In this document: piece after piece, positions 1-8,102 of the stretch
Position numbering within the stretch: the stretch's first letter is position 1
Layout of the letters: each line of letters begins with the position of its first letter
DNA from: Azospirillum rugosum
GTDB taxonomy: Bacteria > Pseudomonadota > Alphaproteobacteria > Azospirillales > Azospirillaceae
Assembly (NCBI RefSeq): GCF_017876155.1
Contig: NZ_JAGINP010000001.1
Span: 1 to 64,000, forward strand
Length of the DNA: 64,000 nucleotides
Direction of reading: 5' to 3'
Program-made: the position numbers and the translations under genes
The notes under the pieces: generated by a model
Database searches by the model: none
What the model was told of the DNA's origin: nothing
What the model saw: the letters and a program-made list of their open reading frames with translations, nothing else

Positions 1-73
1 AACTCGGCCGTGAAACGCCTCAGCGCCGATGGTACTGCGTCTCAAGACGTGGGAGAGTAGGTCGCCGCCAGGT
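1..73 (+). rRNA. rrf: 5S ribosomal RNA, 3' part only
   Basis: The first ~73 bases match the conserved 3' half of alphaproteobacterial 5S rRNA: the AACTCGGCCGTGAAACGC segment of helix III and loop, the GATGGTACTGCGTC helix, and the terminal GGGAGAGTAGGTCGCCGCCA. The 5' half lies before the window, so an rRNA operon reads into it on the plus strand. The exact 3' end is uncertain by a few bases because the pairing 5' end is missing. No tRNA follows it. Confidence 0.93.
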
Positions 74-153
74 CACCACGGCACACGCCCAAGCCCTTCC
101 GATTGGACGCGCTTCATACAGCATCGTCACTTACGCACGTCTTCGCGAACACA

Positions 154-192
154 CGAAAAGCCGGCGCTCCCCACAGGAGCGCCGGCTTTTCG
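154..192 (+). terminator. rRNA operon terminator
   Basis: A perfect 17-bp stem (154-170 with 176-192) encloses a 5-base loop. The stem begins CGAAAAG and its 3' arm ends in CTTTTCG, so a T-run sits inside the arm. It lies about 80 bases after the 5S 3' end with no gene between, as expected for the intrinsic terminator of the rRNA operon. Confidence 0.88.
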
Positions 193-382
193 GCGTTGGC
201 GCGCTTAACCCCGATTAACCGGTCGGCCGGGAGTGGCGGGCTGTCTGTCTCTGCGCCACCGAAACCCATTGCGGCAGGTCCTTGATCCAACAATGCCGCG
301 GCCGAACGACCGGTGCCGGAAATGCGGCGCCCGCGTCCGCGGCCACGGCGGCTTGGTAAACCCACAACAGCGGAGGCAGGTC

Positions 383-652
383 ATGAGCAGTCCCGATTGG
401 GAGCTATCCCGCCGTGAATTCGTCGCTGGAGGGGCGTCACCGTCCGCGGTTGCATCGCCGCCATTCTTCGGCACGGCACAGGCCGCCGACACGCTCGTGC
501 CCAGCGCCGCGCCCACGAGGAACGTCACCATGGAAGCCAACCCGATGATGACCGTCACCATGGACATCAACGGCCGTTCCCAGTTCCTGACGCTCGACAC
601 GTGAACGAGCCTTCTCGACGCCCTGCGGGAGCATCTTCAACTGACCGGCACC
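383..652 (+). pseudogene. Remnant of a Tat-exported [2Fe-2S] dehydrogenase subunit
   Basis: An ATG at 383 with a good Shine-Dalgarno (GGAGGCAGG, 372-380) opens a twin-arginine leader (SRREFVAGG) followed by an AQAAD cleavage region. The mature part starts TMDINGRSQFLTLDT, as in the small iron-sulfur subunit of xanthine dehydrogenase-type aldehyde oxidoreductases (PaoA/YagT-like). Codon 74 is TGA (602-604) where the family normally has Arg after LDT, consistent with a CGA-to-TGA change. Beyond the stop the same frame continues TSLLDALREHLQLTGT to about 652, then homology ends before any of the iron-sulfur cysteines. The gene is therefore doubly broken. The large-subunit genes are not present. 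Confidence 0.75.
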
Positions 653-777
653 CGGCTATTGCACCCCGGGCCAGATCTGCTCGGCCAGCTGAACACCTCC
701 GTACACCACTTCGTCGCGCCGTGTATGTCGGTGACGATCAGGCCAACGTGCGTCACTGGTACGGGATGGTAGGGCAT
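637..777 (-). pseudogene. N-terminal remnant of a VOC/glyoxalase-family protein
   Basis: Reading from the ATG at 777, the 46-residue product begins MPYHPVPVTHVGLIVTDIHG, then ATKWCTEVFSW. This resembles the first beta-alpha unit of vicinal-oxygen-chelate proteins (THVGL.V.D...A..WY.EV.GW), including the first metal-ligand His. The homology then stops and the frame ends at 637, so about two thirds of a normal 120-150 residue protein is missing. Its 3' end overlaps the end of the convergent iron-sulfur remnant, suggesting one deletion joined the two fragments. Confidence 0.5.
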
Positions 778-882
778 AAATTCTTCCGCTTGCCATCGTG
801 GCGCCCGTCGCGTGTCGTCCCGACCGTACGGGGACTCGAAAAATCCGCCGTCGCCGGATGGCGCCTGCGCTATCCTGCGGGC

Positions 883-2355
883 ATGCCCCAACAGCACCCA
901 GCCCCGCCGGACTTGCTCGAGCCGCTGCATCTGGCTGTCAGCCGGAGCGCGAAGATTCCGTTGGCCGCGCAAATCCACGCCGCGCTGCGCGACGCCATCC
1001 GTGACGGCCGGCTGGCCGGCGGAGCGCGCCTGCCGTCCTGGCGCGATCTGGCCACCCAGCTCGGCGTGTCGCGCGGCACGGTGCGCGAAGCCTATGAGCG
1101 GCTGATCGACGAGCAGCTGGTGGTCGGGATGGGGGCCGCCGGAACCCGTGTGGCGGAGCGCATCGCGATGGCGCCGGCGGCCGAGCGCGCCGGCGAAACT
1201 CCTCTCCTGCCCGAGCTGTACCACGATTTCGAGACCAGCCCCCTGTCGTTCCAGATGGGCGTGCCGGCCCAGGACGCCTTCCCCTACGCGCTCTGGTCCC
1301 GGATCATGGCGCGCGCCGCCCGGGCCGCCGCGGCCGCGCCCGTCGGCTATCCCGATCCGCGCGGCCATCCCGATCTGCGCCGGGAGATCGCGGCCTATCT
1401 CGCCATCGCCCGGGGTATCCGCTGCACGCCGGACCAGCTGTTCGTCACGGCCGGCTTTTCCGGGGCGCTCGGCCTGATCATCCGGGCCCTGCGCCTGGAA
1501 GACGCGACGGCTTGGCTGGAGGACCCCGGCTTTCCCCTGACGCGGACCGCGCTCCGCCTCGCCCGGATGCGGGTCGCCGCCGTGCCGGTCGACAGCGACG
1601 GAATCGACGTGGCGGAAGGGGTGCGGCGGGCCCCGCACGCCGCGCTCGCCGTGGTGACGCCGGGGCAGCAGGCGCCGCTCGGCGTGACCTTGTCGCTGGA
1701 ACGTCGCTTGGCACTTCTGGACTGGGCCGCCCGGACCAACGCCTGGATCGTCGAGGACGACTATCTGAGCGAGCTTCAGCTGAAAGGGCGCGCCGCGCCG
1801 GCGCTCGCGTCCCTCGACCGGGACGGGCGCGTCCTGCATGTGGGCACCTTCAGCAAGACGATCAGCCCGGCGCTGCGGCTGGGCTTCCTCGTCGTGCCGC
1901 CCGAACTGACCACCGTCTTCGGCGAGGCGGCCGCCTGCCTCGCCCCGGCGCCGGCGGCGGTGGTGCAGCGGGCGGTGACGGAGTTTCTGGCCGAGGGGCA
2001 CCATTTCCGCCACCTGCGCCGGATGAAGCGGCTCTACGCCGCCCGCCAGGAGGCCGTGCTGGCCGGGATGCGCGCGGCGGCGGCCGACGCGAACGGACGC
2101 AGGGTCGTTCGGGTGGACGCCGCGGGGAGCCTGTCGGTCCGCGTCACGCTGCCGGACGGGACGAAGGACACCGACGTCGCGCTGCACGCCCTGCCGTTCG
2201 GCCTGGCGCCGGTGCCCCTGTCCCCCTGGTACGCCCCCTGGTACGCCGATGAGCCGCGGCCCAGCGGCCTGCTTCTGGGAACGACCAACCTGTACGAGCG
2301 GCGCCTGGCCTCCGACTGCGCGCGGCTGATCGAACTTGTGGACCGCTATGGCTAG
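883..2355 (+). CDS. MocR/PdxR-type GntR transcriptional regulator
   Basis: The 490-residue product has a GntR winged helix at about residues 20-90 (LATQLGVSRGTVREAYERL). A class-I aminotransferase fold follows, with the PLP-binding lysine in GTFSKTISPALRLGF (Lys325) and the EDDY motif. This is the MocR architecture, in which PLP or an amino-compound adduct modulates DNA binding. The ATG at 883 was chosen because the HTH starts about 20 residues later; an upstream extension would run through the VOC remnant. It is convergent with the next gene, leaving no obvious divergent target. The residues needed to hold PLP look intact. The regulated pathway cannot be read from the sequence. Confidence 0.85.
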   Translation: MPQQHPAPPDLLEPLHLAVSRSAKIPLAAQIHAALRDAIRDGRLAGGARLPSWRDLATQLGVSRGTVREAYERLIDEQLVVGMGAAGTRVAERIAMAPAAERAGETPLLPELYHDFETSPLSFQMGVPAQDAFPYALWSRIMARAARAAAAAPVGYPDPRGHPDLRREIAAYLAIARGIRCTPDQLFVTAGFSGALGLIIRALRLEDATAWLEDPGFPLTRTALRLARMRVAAVPVDSDGIDVAEGVRRAPHAALAVVTPGQQAPLGVTLSLERRLALLDWAARTNAWIVEDDYLSELQLKGRAAPALASLDRDGRVLHVGTFSKTISPALRLGFLVVPPELTTVFGEAAACLAPAPAAVVQRAVTEFLAEGHHFRHLRRMKRLYAARQEAVLAGMRAAAADANGRRVVRVDAAGSLSVRVTLPDGTKDTDVALHALPFGLAPVPLSPWYAPWYADEPRPSGLLLGTTNLYERRLASDCARLIELVDRYG

Positions 2356-2376
2356 GAGTTCGACGCGCTGCGCGCG

Positions 2377-2832
2377 TCAGTCCGCCACGGCCGCCGCTGG
2401 CGTCGCGCGGAAGCTGATGGCGATGCGGTTGTAGACGTTCATCAGCCCGACCGTGATCGTCAGGTCGACGCGTTCCTTCTCCGAGAACTGCGCCGAGACG
2501 GCCTGGTATTCCTCGTCGGGAATGGCGGTTTCTGCCACCCGGGTCACCGTTTCCGCCCAGCGCAGGGCGGCGCGCTCCTGCGCGGTGAACAGCGCGCCGG
2601 CTTCGCGCCAGACCGGCACTAGCACCAGCTTTTCGACGGCCATGCCGCCCTTGATCAGGTCGCGGCTGTGCATGTCGATGCAGTAGGCGCAGCCGTTGAT
2701 CTCCGACACCCGGAGGAAGACGAGATTGATCAGCTCGGCCGGCAGGCCGCACTGGCTGACATAGCCGTAAACCCCGCCCAGGGCCTTCATGCCGGCGGGC
2801 GCGATGCTGTTGTAGTCGAGACGCTGGGTCAT
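2377..2832 (-). CDS. Carboxymuconolactone decarboxylase-family (AhpD-like) protein
   Basis: A 151-residue protein with the AhpD-type redox motif EINGCAYCIDMHS (Cys48, Cys51, His55) in an all-helical context. In this family the CxxC and nearby His/Glu make a thiol peroxidase or related redox site. The ATG at 2832 is preferred over 2847 because AGGAG sits 6-7 bases upstream of it. It is followed upstream, on the same strand, by the exported cupin gene 11 bases away, so the two probably form an operon. The substrate is unknown. Confidence 0.85.
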   Translation of the reverse strand: MTQRLDYNSIAPAGMKALGGVYGYVSQCGLPAELINLVFLRVSEINGCAYCIDMHSRDLIKGGMAVEKLVLVPVWREAGALFTAQERAALRWAETVTRVAETAIPDEEYQAVSAQFSEKERVDLTITVGLMNVYNRIAISFRATPAAAVAD

Positions 2833-2843
2833 GGTGGTGCTCC

Positions 2844-3272
2844 TCAATGAGAGTTGGTGGTGGCCAGGGGGGTGGTCAGGGGCGTATCGCCATCGTTGAT
2901 GACGAAGACCGCGAGCAGGCGGGCCGGTTCGGTGGCGCTGGCGTTCTCGCTGACGCGGTGGTGGCCGCCGGGCGTTTCGACGAAGCTCTCGCCGGCCCGA
3001 TAGACCTTGTCCGGTCCGTCATCGACCTGGCTGCGGATCGCACCGGACAGCACATAGGCGTAGATGAAGGCCGACCCCGCGTGGCGGTGCGGTGCGGATT
3101 TTCCGCCCGGCGGGTAGTCGACGACGACGGAGAGGAGGTTTTTGCCGGGGATATTGGGGATTGCGTGGTGGAAGGCGGGCGTCACGGTTTCATGCCGGGG
3201 CTGCGCGGCGTCAGCGGCGGGAGCCGCAAGCGCCGCGAGCCAGCCGACGACGGCGAGGGAGCGCAGGTGCAT
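2844..3272 (-). CDS. Exported small cupin-domain protein
   Basis: A 142-residue protein with an N-terminal signal peptide (hydrophobic VVGWLAALAAPAA, likely cleavage after ADA). A single cupin barrel follows: GGKSAPHRHAGSAFIYAYVL gives the HxH..E-like first motif, and GESFVETPGGHHRVSENAS gives the second with its His ligands. It may bind a metal in the periplasm. It is the first gene of a likely pair with the AhpD-like gene. Start choice: the Met immediately before the signal peptide; a longer reading would bury the leader internally. Function beyond the fold is not evident. Confidence 0.8.
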   Translation of the reverse strand: MHLRSLAVVGWLAALAAPAADAAQPRHETVTPAFHHAIPNIPGKNLLSVVVDYPPGGKSAPHRHAGSAFIYAYVLSGAIRSQVDDGPDKVYRAGESFVETPGGHHRVSENASATEPARLLAVFVINDGDTPLTTPLATTNSH

Positions 3273-3426
3273 CGGTCGGTCCTCGGTTGATGGTCGCTTC
3301 GGGGGACGATGCGCTTCCGGCCGGCCGGGCATAAGGACCAAGACCGGAAAGAATTTCTGTACCATCGACGACGAGCTTCCGTACTGTGGCGGCACGATTC
3401 ACAGGGTTGGCTCACAGGAGAGGACG

Positions 3427-3828
3427 ATGGCGCAGATCGGGTTGGTGCTGGGACGCTTTCACCGCCAGGAGGCCGAGGACATGCTGGCGGAGGCGCGCGA
3501 CGTGGCCGCCCGGCTGGGGTTGCAGATCGCGGCCGAGACCTGGGTGCCGGGCTCGATGGAAACCCCGCTGGCGGTCAAGCGCCTGCTGCGGCGCCCCGAG
3601 GTCGCCGGCGTGGCGGCCCTCGGCATCATCGAGCGGGGCGAAACCTCCCACGGCCTGGTCATGGGCCACGCCGTGATCAAGAGCCTGATCGACCTGCAGC
3701 TTGAGTTCATGAAGCCGGTCGGTGTCGGCATTCTGGGACCGGACATTCACCCGTCGCAGATCCCCAGCCGGGTTCGCCCCTACGCGGCGGCGGCGGTCGA
3801 GGCGATTGCGACGATGCTGACCGAGTGA
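3427..3828 (+). CDS. Lumazine synthase family protein, short archaeal-like form
   Basis: A 133-residue protein with lumazine synthase (RibH) landmarks: VPGSMETPLA for the phosphate-binding GSFE(I/L)P segment, then IERGETSHG with the catalytic His (His75), then KPVGVGILGPDI. RibH joins 5-amino-6-ribitylamino-uracil to a four-carbon phosphate in riboflavin synthesis. The segment GETxH and the short length recall archaeal RibH more than the usual ~155-residue bacterial enzyme. The N-terminal RFN substrate motif reads RFH. No other rib genes are adjacent, so this may be a second, specialised copy. The ATG at 3427 follows GGAGAGGA. Confidence 0.75.
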   Translation: MAQIGLVLGRFHRQEAEDMLAEARDVAARLGLQIAAETWVPGSMETPLAVKRLLRRPEVAGVAALGIIERGETSHGLVMGHAVIKSLIDLQLEFMKPVGVGILGPDIHPSQIPSRVRPYAAAAVEAIATMLTE

Positions 3829-3836
3829 TCCCTGCC

Positions 3837-3882
3837 CCGGCGACGAGGAGTCCTCATGCTCCGGTTCGGTGATCGTCGCCGG
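3837..3882 (+). terminator. Possible terminator after the lumazine synthase-like gene
   Basis: CCGGCGACGA (3837-3846) pairs with TCGTCGCCGG (3873-3882) across a 26-base loop, starting 8 bases after the stop codon. There is no T-run, so this is a weak call. Confidence 0.3.
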
Positions 3883-4169
3883 TCATTCCCGGACGCGTGA
3901 ACCGCGCCGTTTCCATGGAATGGCATCGGCGCCGGGCCTGCACACCGTCATGACGGCGAGGAGGGCGGCGCTGGTGCCTTGACACCTCGTTGGGAGTTCA
4001 TGCACGAGCGCCGGCCGCTCCGGGGGCGGACATGCCCCGGTCTTCCAGGATCGTGGGCAGCGAAATGGACCCGGCCGCCGCGGCGAGATCGTTGAAGAGG
4101 AACGCGCCGATCATCAGCCAGAAGCTGCAGGTCGCTTCGGCGTCACGCCCCTGAATGGGGTCCTGGTGC

Positions 4170-4209
4170 AGAAAGGCCGGCCGGGCGTCCTCATGCGCCC
4201 GGCCGGCCT
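4170..4209 (-). terminator. Terminator of the taurine operon
   Basis: A perfect 14-bp GC-rich stem (4174-4187 with 4196-4209) with an 8-base loop ends, on the minus strand, in CTTTCT. It lies 16 bases after the tpa stop codon, as expected for an intrinsic terminator closing the tauABC-isfE-isfD-tpa transcript. Confidence 0.8.
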
Positions 4210-4224
4210 GGAACCGCCTATCGT

Positions 4225-5637
4225 TCAGTGGAACACACGCGACAAGGCGCCGTCGACGGCGGCGACGATGCGGTCGATGTCGTCGGTCGTGGCGATCAGC
4301 GCGGGGCTGAGGCACAGGGTGTTGTTCAGGCCGGGCAGCGAGCGGTTGGTGGCGCCGATGATGACGCCGTTCGCCATGCAGTCGGCGATGACCGCCTGGA
4401 CCTGCTTCTCGTCGGCCGCTTCCTTGGTGGCGCGGTCCTGCACCAGCTCCACGCCGCAGAACAGCCCCTTGCCGCGGACGTCGCCGGCGGCGCGGTGGCG
4501 CTCCGCCAGCCCCCACAGGCCCGAGAGCAGGCGCTCGCCCATCGCGCGGGTGTTGGCGAGCAGATCCTCGTCCTCGATGATCCGCATGTTCTCCAGCGCC
4601 GCCGCCGGGCCGGCGACGCAACCGCCGAAGGTCGAGATGTCGCGGAAGAAGGACATCGGGTCGTCCGGGGAGTCCTTGAACAGCTCGAAGATGCGTTCGG
4701 TCGTGACGGTGCAGGAGATGGCGGCATAGCCGGACGCCACGCCCTTCGCCATGGTGACGAAGTCGGGCTGCACGCCGTAATGCTGGTAGCCGAACCACTC
4801 CCCGGTGCGCCCGACGCCGCAGACCACCTCGTCGATGTGCAGCAGCACGTCGTGGCGGCGGCAGATGTCCTGCACCTTCTCCCAATAGCCCTTGGGCGGG
4901 GTGATGACGCCGCCGCCGGCGGTGATCGGCTCCAGGCACAGGGCGCCGACCGTGTCCGGCCCCTCGCGCAGGATGACCGCCTCGATGGCGTCGGCGGCCA
5001 GCTCGCCGTAATTCTCCACCGCGCCGTACTGGCTGCGGTATTCCAGGCAATGCGGCACCTCGACGAAGCCGTCGGGGAAGGGGCCGAACTGCTCGCGCCG
5101 CTGCGCCTGCCCGGCCGCCGCCAGCGTGCCGAGGGTGGTGCCGTGATAGTCGCGCTCGCGGTAGAGGATCTTGTGCTTGCGCCCGCCATGGTGCCGGTGC
5201 GCGATCTGGCGCACCATCTTGAACACCTTCTCGTTCGCCTCCGAGCCGGAGTTGGAGTAGTAGACGCGGCTCATGCCCGGCATCTTGGCGATCAGCTTCT
5301 CGGCGAAGCGGGCGCCGGCGATCGACCCGGCGGAGTTGGCGAAATAGTTCAGCTTGACCAGCTGGTCGCGCACCGCGTCGGCGATGCTGGTCCGGCCATA
5401 GCCGACGTTGACGGTCCAGACGCCCCCTGACACGGCGTCGAGATACTCGCGACCCGTGGCGTCCCACAGCCGCATCCCCTTGCCCTCGACGAAGATCCGC
5501 GGGTCGTTGACCTCGAAGCCCTTGTGCTGGGTCAGATGGTGCCAGACATGGGCGCGGTCGGCCTCGATGATGTGGCGAATGTCGTTGGGGCGGATATCGT
5601 TGGGGCGTGACTGGTCGGTCCGAAGGACGTCATCCAT
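4225..5637 (-). CDS. tpa: Taurine-pyruvate aminotransferase
   Basis: A 470-residue class-III PLP aminotransferase. The stretches DRAHVWHHLTQHK, DAVSGGVWTVNVGYGR, RVYYSNSGSEANEKV and HGGRKHKILYRERDYHGTT are characteristic of Tpa (EC 2.6.1.77), which transfers the amino group of taurine to pyruvate, giving sulfoacetaldehyde and alanine. The PLP lysine lies in TMAKGVASGY (Lys298), with the upstream DEVVCGVGRTG. It is the last gene of the operon after isfD (42 bases apart). No xsc (sulfoacetaldehyde acetyltransferase) is present in the window, which with isfD/isfE nearby points to reduction and export of the product. Odd detail: a small tandem repeat near the N-terminus (RPNDI twice). Confidence 0.92.
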   Translation of the reverse strand: MDDVLRTDQSRPNDIRPNDIRHIIEADRAHVWHHLTQHKGFEVNDPRIFVEGKGMRLWDATGREYLDAVSGGVWTVNVGYGRTSIADAVRDQLVKLNYFANSAGSIAGARFAEKLIAKMPGMSRVYYSNSGSEANEKVFKMVRQIAHRHHGGRKHKILYRERDYHGTTLGTLAAAGQAQRREQFGPFPDGFVEVPHCLEYRSQYGAVENYGELAADAIEAVILREGPDTVGALCLEPITAGGGVITPPKGYWEKVQDICRRHDVLLHIDEVVCGVGRTGEWFGYQHYGVQPDFVTMAKGVASGYAAISCTVTTERIFELFKDSPDDPMSFFRDISTFGGCVAGPAAALENMRIIEDEDLLANTRAMGERLLSGLWGLAERHRAAGDVRGKGLFCGVELVQDRATKEAADEKQVQAVIADCMANGVIIGATNRSLPGLNNTLCLSPALIATTDDIDRIVAAVDGALSRVFH

Positions 5638-5679
5638 CGGTCTTCTCCTCGGGTGGAAGGCGGTGTCGCTCAGGGGGGA

Positions 5680-6441
5680 TCAGGCCGGCGTTTCGCGGTG
5701 GATCTTGAACGGCGACCAGGACTGGCTGACCGGCATGATTTCCAGGCTGTTGATGTTGACGTGCGGGGGCAGCGAGGCCACCCAGCGCACCGTCTCGGCG
5801 ATGTCCTCCGGCTGCAGCGGGTTCGCGCCGGCGTAGAGCGCGTCGTAGGCGGCCGTGTCGCCGCCGGTGCGGACCAGGGTGAACTCGCTCTCCGACAGGC
5901 CGGGCTCGATGGAGGTGACGCGCACGCCGTGCGCCGACAGGTCGCAGCGCAGGCCGAGCGAGAACTGCTTCACGAAGGCCTTGGTGCCGCCATAGACGTT
6001 GCCGCCCGGATAGGGCCAGTTGGAGGCGATGGACGCGAGGTTGACGATCAGCCCGCGCCGCGCGATCAGGCGGTCCAGCAGCAGCCGGGTGATGGTGACC
6101 AGCCCGGTGATGTTGGTGTCGATCATCGCCCGCCACTGCTCCAGGTCGCAGTCCTGCGCCGCTCCGGTGCCCAGCGCCAGCCCGGCGTTGTTGACCAGGA
6201 CCGAGATGTCCTGGAACCCCTCCGGCAGGGACTGGAGCGCCGCGCGCGTCGCCGCTTCGTCGCGGATGTCGAAGCAGAGCGGGTGGACGACGTCGGGTCC
6301 GCCCAGCGCGTCGGCCAGGGCGTCGAGCCGGTCGCGCCGCCGGCCGGTGGCGACGATCCGCCAGCCGTCCGCGGCCAGCCGCCGCGCGATGGCGTCGCCG
6401 AAGCCGGAGGTGGCGCCGGTGACGATGGCTGTGTTCCGCAT
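5680..6441 (-). CDS. isfD: Sulfoacetaldehyde reductase (SDR), isethionate-forming
   Basis: A 253-residue short-chain dehydrogenase with the NAD(P) motif TGATSGFGDAIARRL, the NNAG motif, and catalytic Ser and YGGTK (SIASNWPYPGGNVYGGTK). It is of the YdfG/IsfD type. Lying between the exporter and tpa, it is best read as IsfD, which reduces sulfoacetaldehyde to isethionate with NADPH. The basis is family similarity plus context; a YdfG-like 3-hydroxy acid dehydrogenase is the alternative. The ATG at 6441 starts the protein directly at the beta-strand. An upstream ATG at 6459 would overlap the isfE stop as ATGA and add six residues, so coupling with isfE is likely either way. Confidence 0.82.
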   Translation of the reverse strand: MRNTAIVTGATSGFGDAIARRLAADGWRIVATGRRRDRLDALADALGGPDVVHPLCFDIRDEAATRAALQSLPEGFQDISVLVNNAGLALGTGAAQDCDLEQWRAMIDTNITGLVTITRLLLDRLIARRGLIVNLASIASNWPYPGGNVYGGTKAFVKQFSLGLRCDLSAHGVRVTSIEPGLSESEFTLVRTGGDTAAYDALYAGANPLQPEDIAETVRWVASLPPHVNINSLEIMPVSQSWSPFKIHRETPA

Positions 6442-6455
6442 GGTTCCGCCTTTCC

Positions 6456-7217
6456 TCATGACGGGTTGAAACTGTGTCCGAGCGTGACGACGGTCTGGAT
6501 CAGGCCCGCCACCGCGACGGCGAGCAGGCCCCCGGAGGCCAGCCGCCGCCAGCCGTCGAAACTCAGGCGCGCGGCCAGCAGGCGGCCGGCGGCGAAGCCG
6601 GCCAGGGTGGGGGCCGTGTAGGCCGCCAGCAGGCCGACGACGCCCGGATCGATCGCCCCCACCAGGCCGCGGCCGGCGAGGCTCAGCGCGTCAACCGCGC
6701 CGAAGAACACCGCCAGCGTGCCCTTGATGGTCCGGCGGTCCCGGCCGCCGGCGAGCAGCCACGCGGCAATCAGCGGACCCCCGACCGCGAAGGCGGCGAG
6801 CAGGACGCCGACGACGAAGGCGATTGCCGCCCCGATGCCGCGGTGCCGCAGCCAGGACGGCGGCTCCCGCACCAGGGCGACGCAGGCCGCCGCGAAGATG
6901 GTGACGGCCACCAGCAGCTTTGCGGTCCCGTCGTCGAGGCCGGCGGCGACCACGCTGCCGCACAGGGCACCGGCGAAGCCCATCGCCAGCAGAAGCCGCG
7001 CCACCGCCCAATCCACCGCCCCCTGGTCGCGGTCCAGAAGCAGGAAGCCGGTGAGCAGCAGGTCGCTGACCAGGATGAAGGGAACGCCGGCCGCGGGCGA
7101 CGGCAGGAACAGCAGCCCCAGCGCCGCGATCAGGGCATAGCCGAACCCCGTCACCCCGCGGAAGGCGGCGGCAAGGAAGGTCACGCCCCCGAAAAGGACC
7201 ATGGACATCGCCGTCAT
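6456..7217 (-). CDS. isfE: TauE/SafE-family sulfonate exporter, probable isethionate exporter
   Basis: A 253-residue polytopic membrane protein with the TauE/SafE signature near the start (AAFRGVTGFGYALI) repeated in weaker form in the second half (AAFAVGGPLIAAWLL), giving about eight helices. Members export sulfoacetate, sulfite or isethionate. Its place directly before isfD fits IsfE, which would remove isethionate after taurine deamination. It lies 18 bases downstream of tauC on the same strand. Confidence 0.82.
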   Translation of the reverse strand: MTAMSMVLFGGVTFLAAAFRGVTGFGYALIAALGLLFLPSPAAGVPFILVSDLLLTGFLLLDRDQGAVDWAVARLLLAMGFAGALCGSVVAAGLDDGTAKLLVAVTIFAAACVALVREPPSWLRHRGIGAAIAFVVGVLLAAFAVGGPLIAAWLLAGGRDRRTIKGTLAVFFGAVDALSLAGRGLVGAIDPGVVGLLAAYTAPTLAGFAAGRLLAARLSFDGWRRLASGGLLAVAVAGLIQTVVTLGHSFNPS

Positions 7218-7235
7218 CGCTTTCCGAAAGCGTCC

Positions 7236-8102
7236 TCAGACCTTGCCCTTCCAGGGCACCAGACGGCGTTCCAGCCAGCGCATGCCGAATTCGAACAGGG
7301 CGGCGAAGAAGCCGATCACGAAGATCCCCATCAGCACGATGTCGGTGCGCAGGAAGTTGGAGGCGTTCAGCACCATCTGGCCGATGCCGGTGGAGGCGGC
7401 CACCATCTCCGCGGCGACCAGCGTCGTCCAGCCCACCCCCATGCCGATCCGCAGGCCGACGAGGATGTCGGGCAACGCCGCCGGCAGCACCACATGCACC
7501 ACCACCTGCCAACGGCTGGCGCCCAGCGCGCGGGCCGCGTTGACCTGATCGGCCGCCGCCGCCGACACGCCGGCCCGCGCGGCCAGCGCCACCGGCGCGA
7601 AGCAGGCGAAGAAGATCAGCAGGACCTTCGACGTCTCGCCGATGCCGAACCAGATGATGACCAGCGGCAGGTAGGCCAGCGGCGGCAGCGGCCGGTAGAA
7701 CTCGATGAAGGGATCCAGCGCCGCGCGCAGCCCGGGGCTGAGGCCGGTGGCGAGGCCGACGGGAACGCCGACCAGGGCCGCCAGCAGGAAGGCGCTGACC
7801 ACGCGCACGAGGCTCATGGCGATGTGCTCGGTCAGCGGCGCGCCGTCGATCCGCCCGTCCACCGCGTCGAGGAAGGCCTGGAAGACCGTCCCGATCTTGG
7901 GCAGGAACAGCGGCTTGACCACTCCCTGGCTGGTGAGCGCCGCCCACAGGGCCAGGGCCGCGAGGATGGCCGCCATGCTGATCAGCGCCGGCTGCGGCCG
8001 GAAGCCCTGCATGCGCCGGCGCATCCGGCGGAGCGGCACCATCCCGCCGGGCAGCCCGGTCAGGTTCTCGGCTTTCGCCTGGTCCGTGACGGTCGGTTTC
8101 AT
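7236..8102 (-). CDS. tauC: Taurine ABC transporter permease
   Basis: A 288-residue inner-membrane permease of the SsuC/TauC group, about six helices, with the EAA-loop variant [24 protein letters not shown] that docks on the ATPase. The ATG at 8102 overlaps the tauB stop (ATGA, 8099-8102), indicating translational coupling. The first ~35 residues are basic and cytoplasmic ([14 protein letters not shown]). Specificity for taurine is inferred from the operon. Confidence 0.9.
   Translation of the reverse strand: MKPTVTDQAKAENLTGLPGGMVPLRRMRRRMQGFRPQPALISMAAILAALALWAALTSQGVVKPLFLPKIGTVFQAFLDAVDGRIDGAPLTEHIAMSLVRVVSAFLLAALVGVPVGLATGLSPGLRAALDPFIEFYRPLPPLAYLPLVIIWFGIGETSKVLLIFFACFAPVALAARAGVSAAAADQVNAARALGASRWQVVVHVVLPAALPDILVGLRIGMGVGWTTLVAAEMVAASTGIGQMVLNASNFLRTDIVLMGIFVIGFFAALFEFGMRWLERRLVPWKGKV

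Noticed and set aside
637..2187. Long minus-strand open frame across the MocR gene
   Set aside because: Typical antisense shadow of a high-GC gene; only its last ~46 residues (the VOC-like part) show family signal.
3998..4114. Minus-strand hydrophobic fragment MIGAFLFNDLAAAAGSISLP downstream of tpa, resembling a first transporter helix
   Set aside because: No start signal, under 40 residues, no continuation, and it lies beyond the taurine terminator; too little to call a gene remnant.
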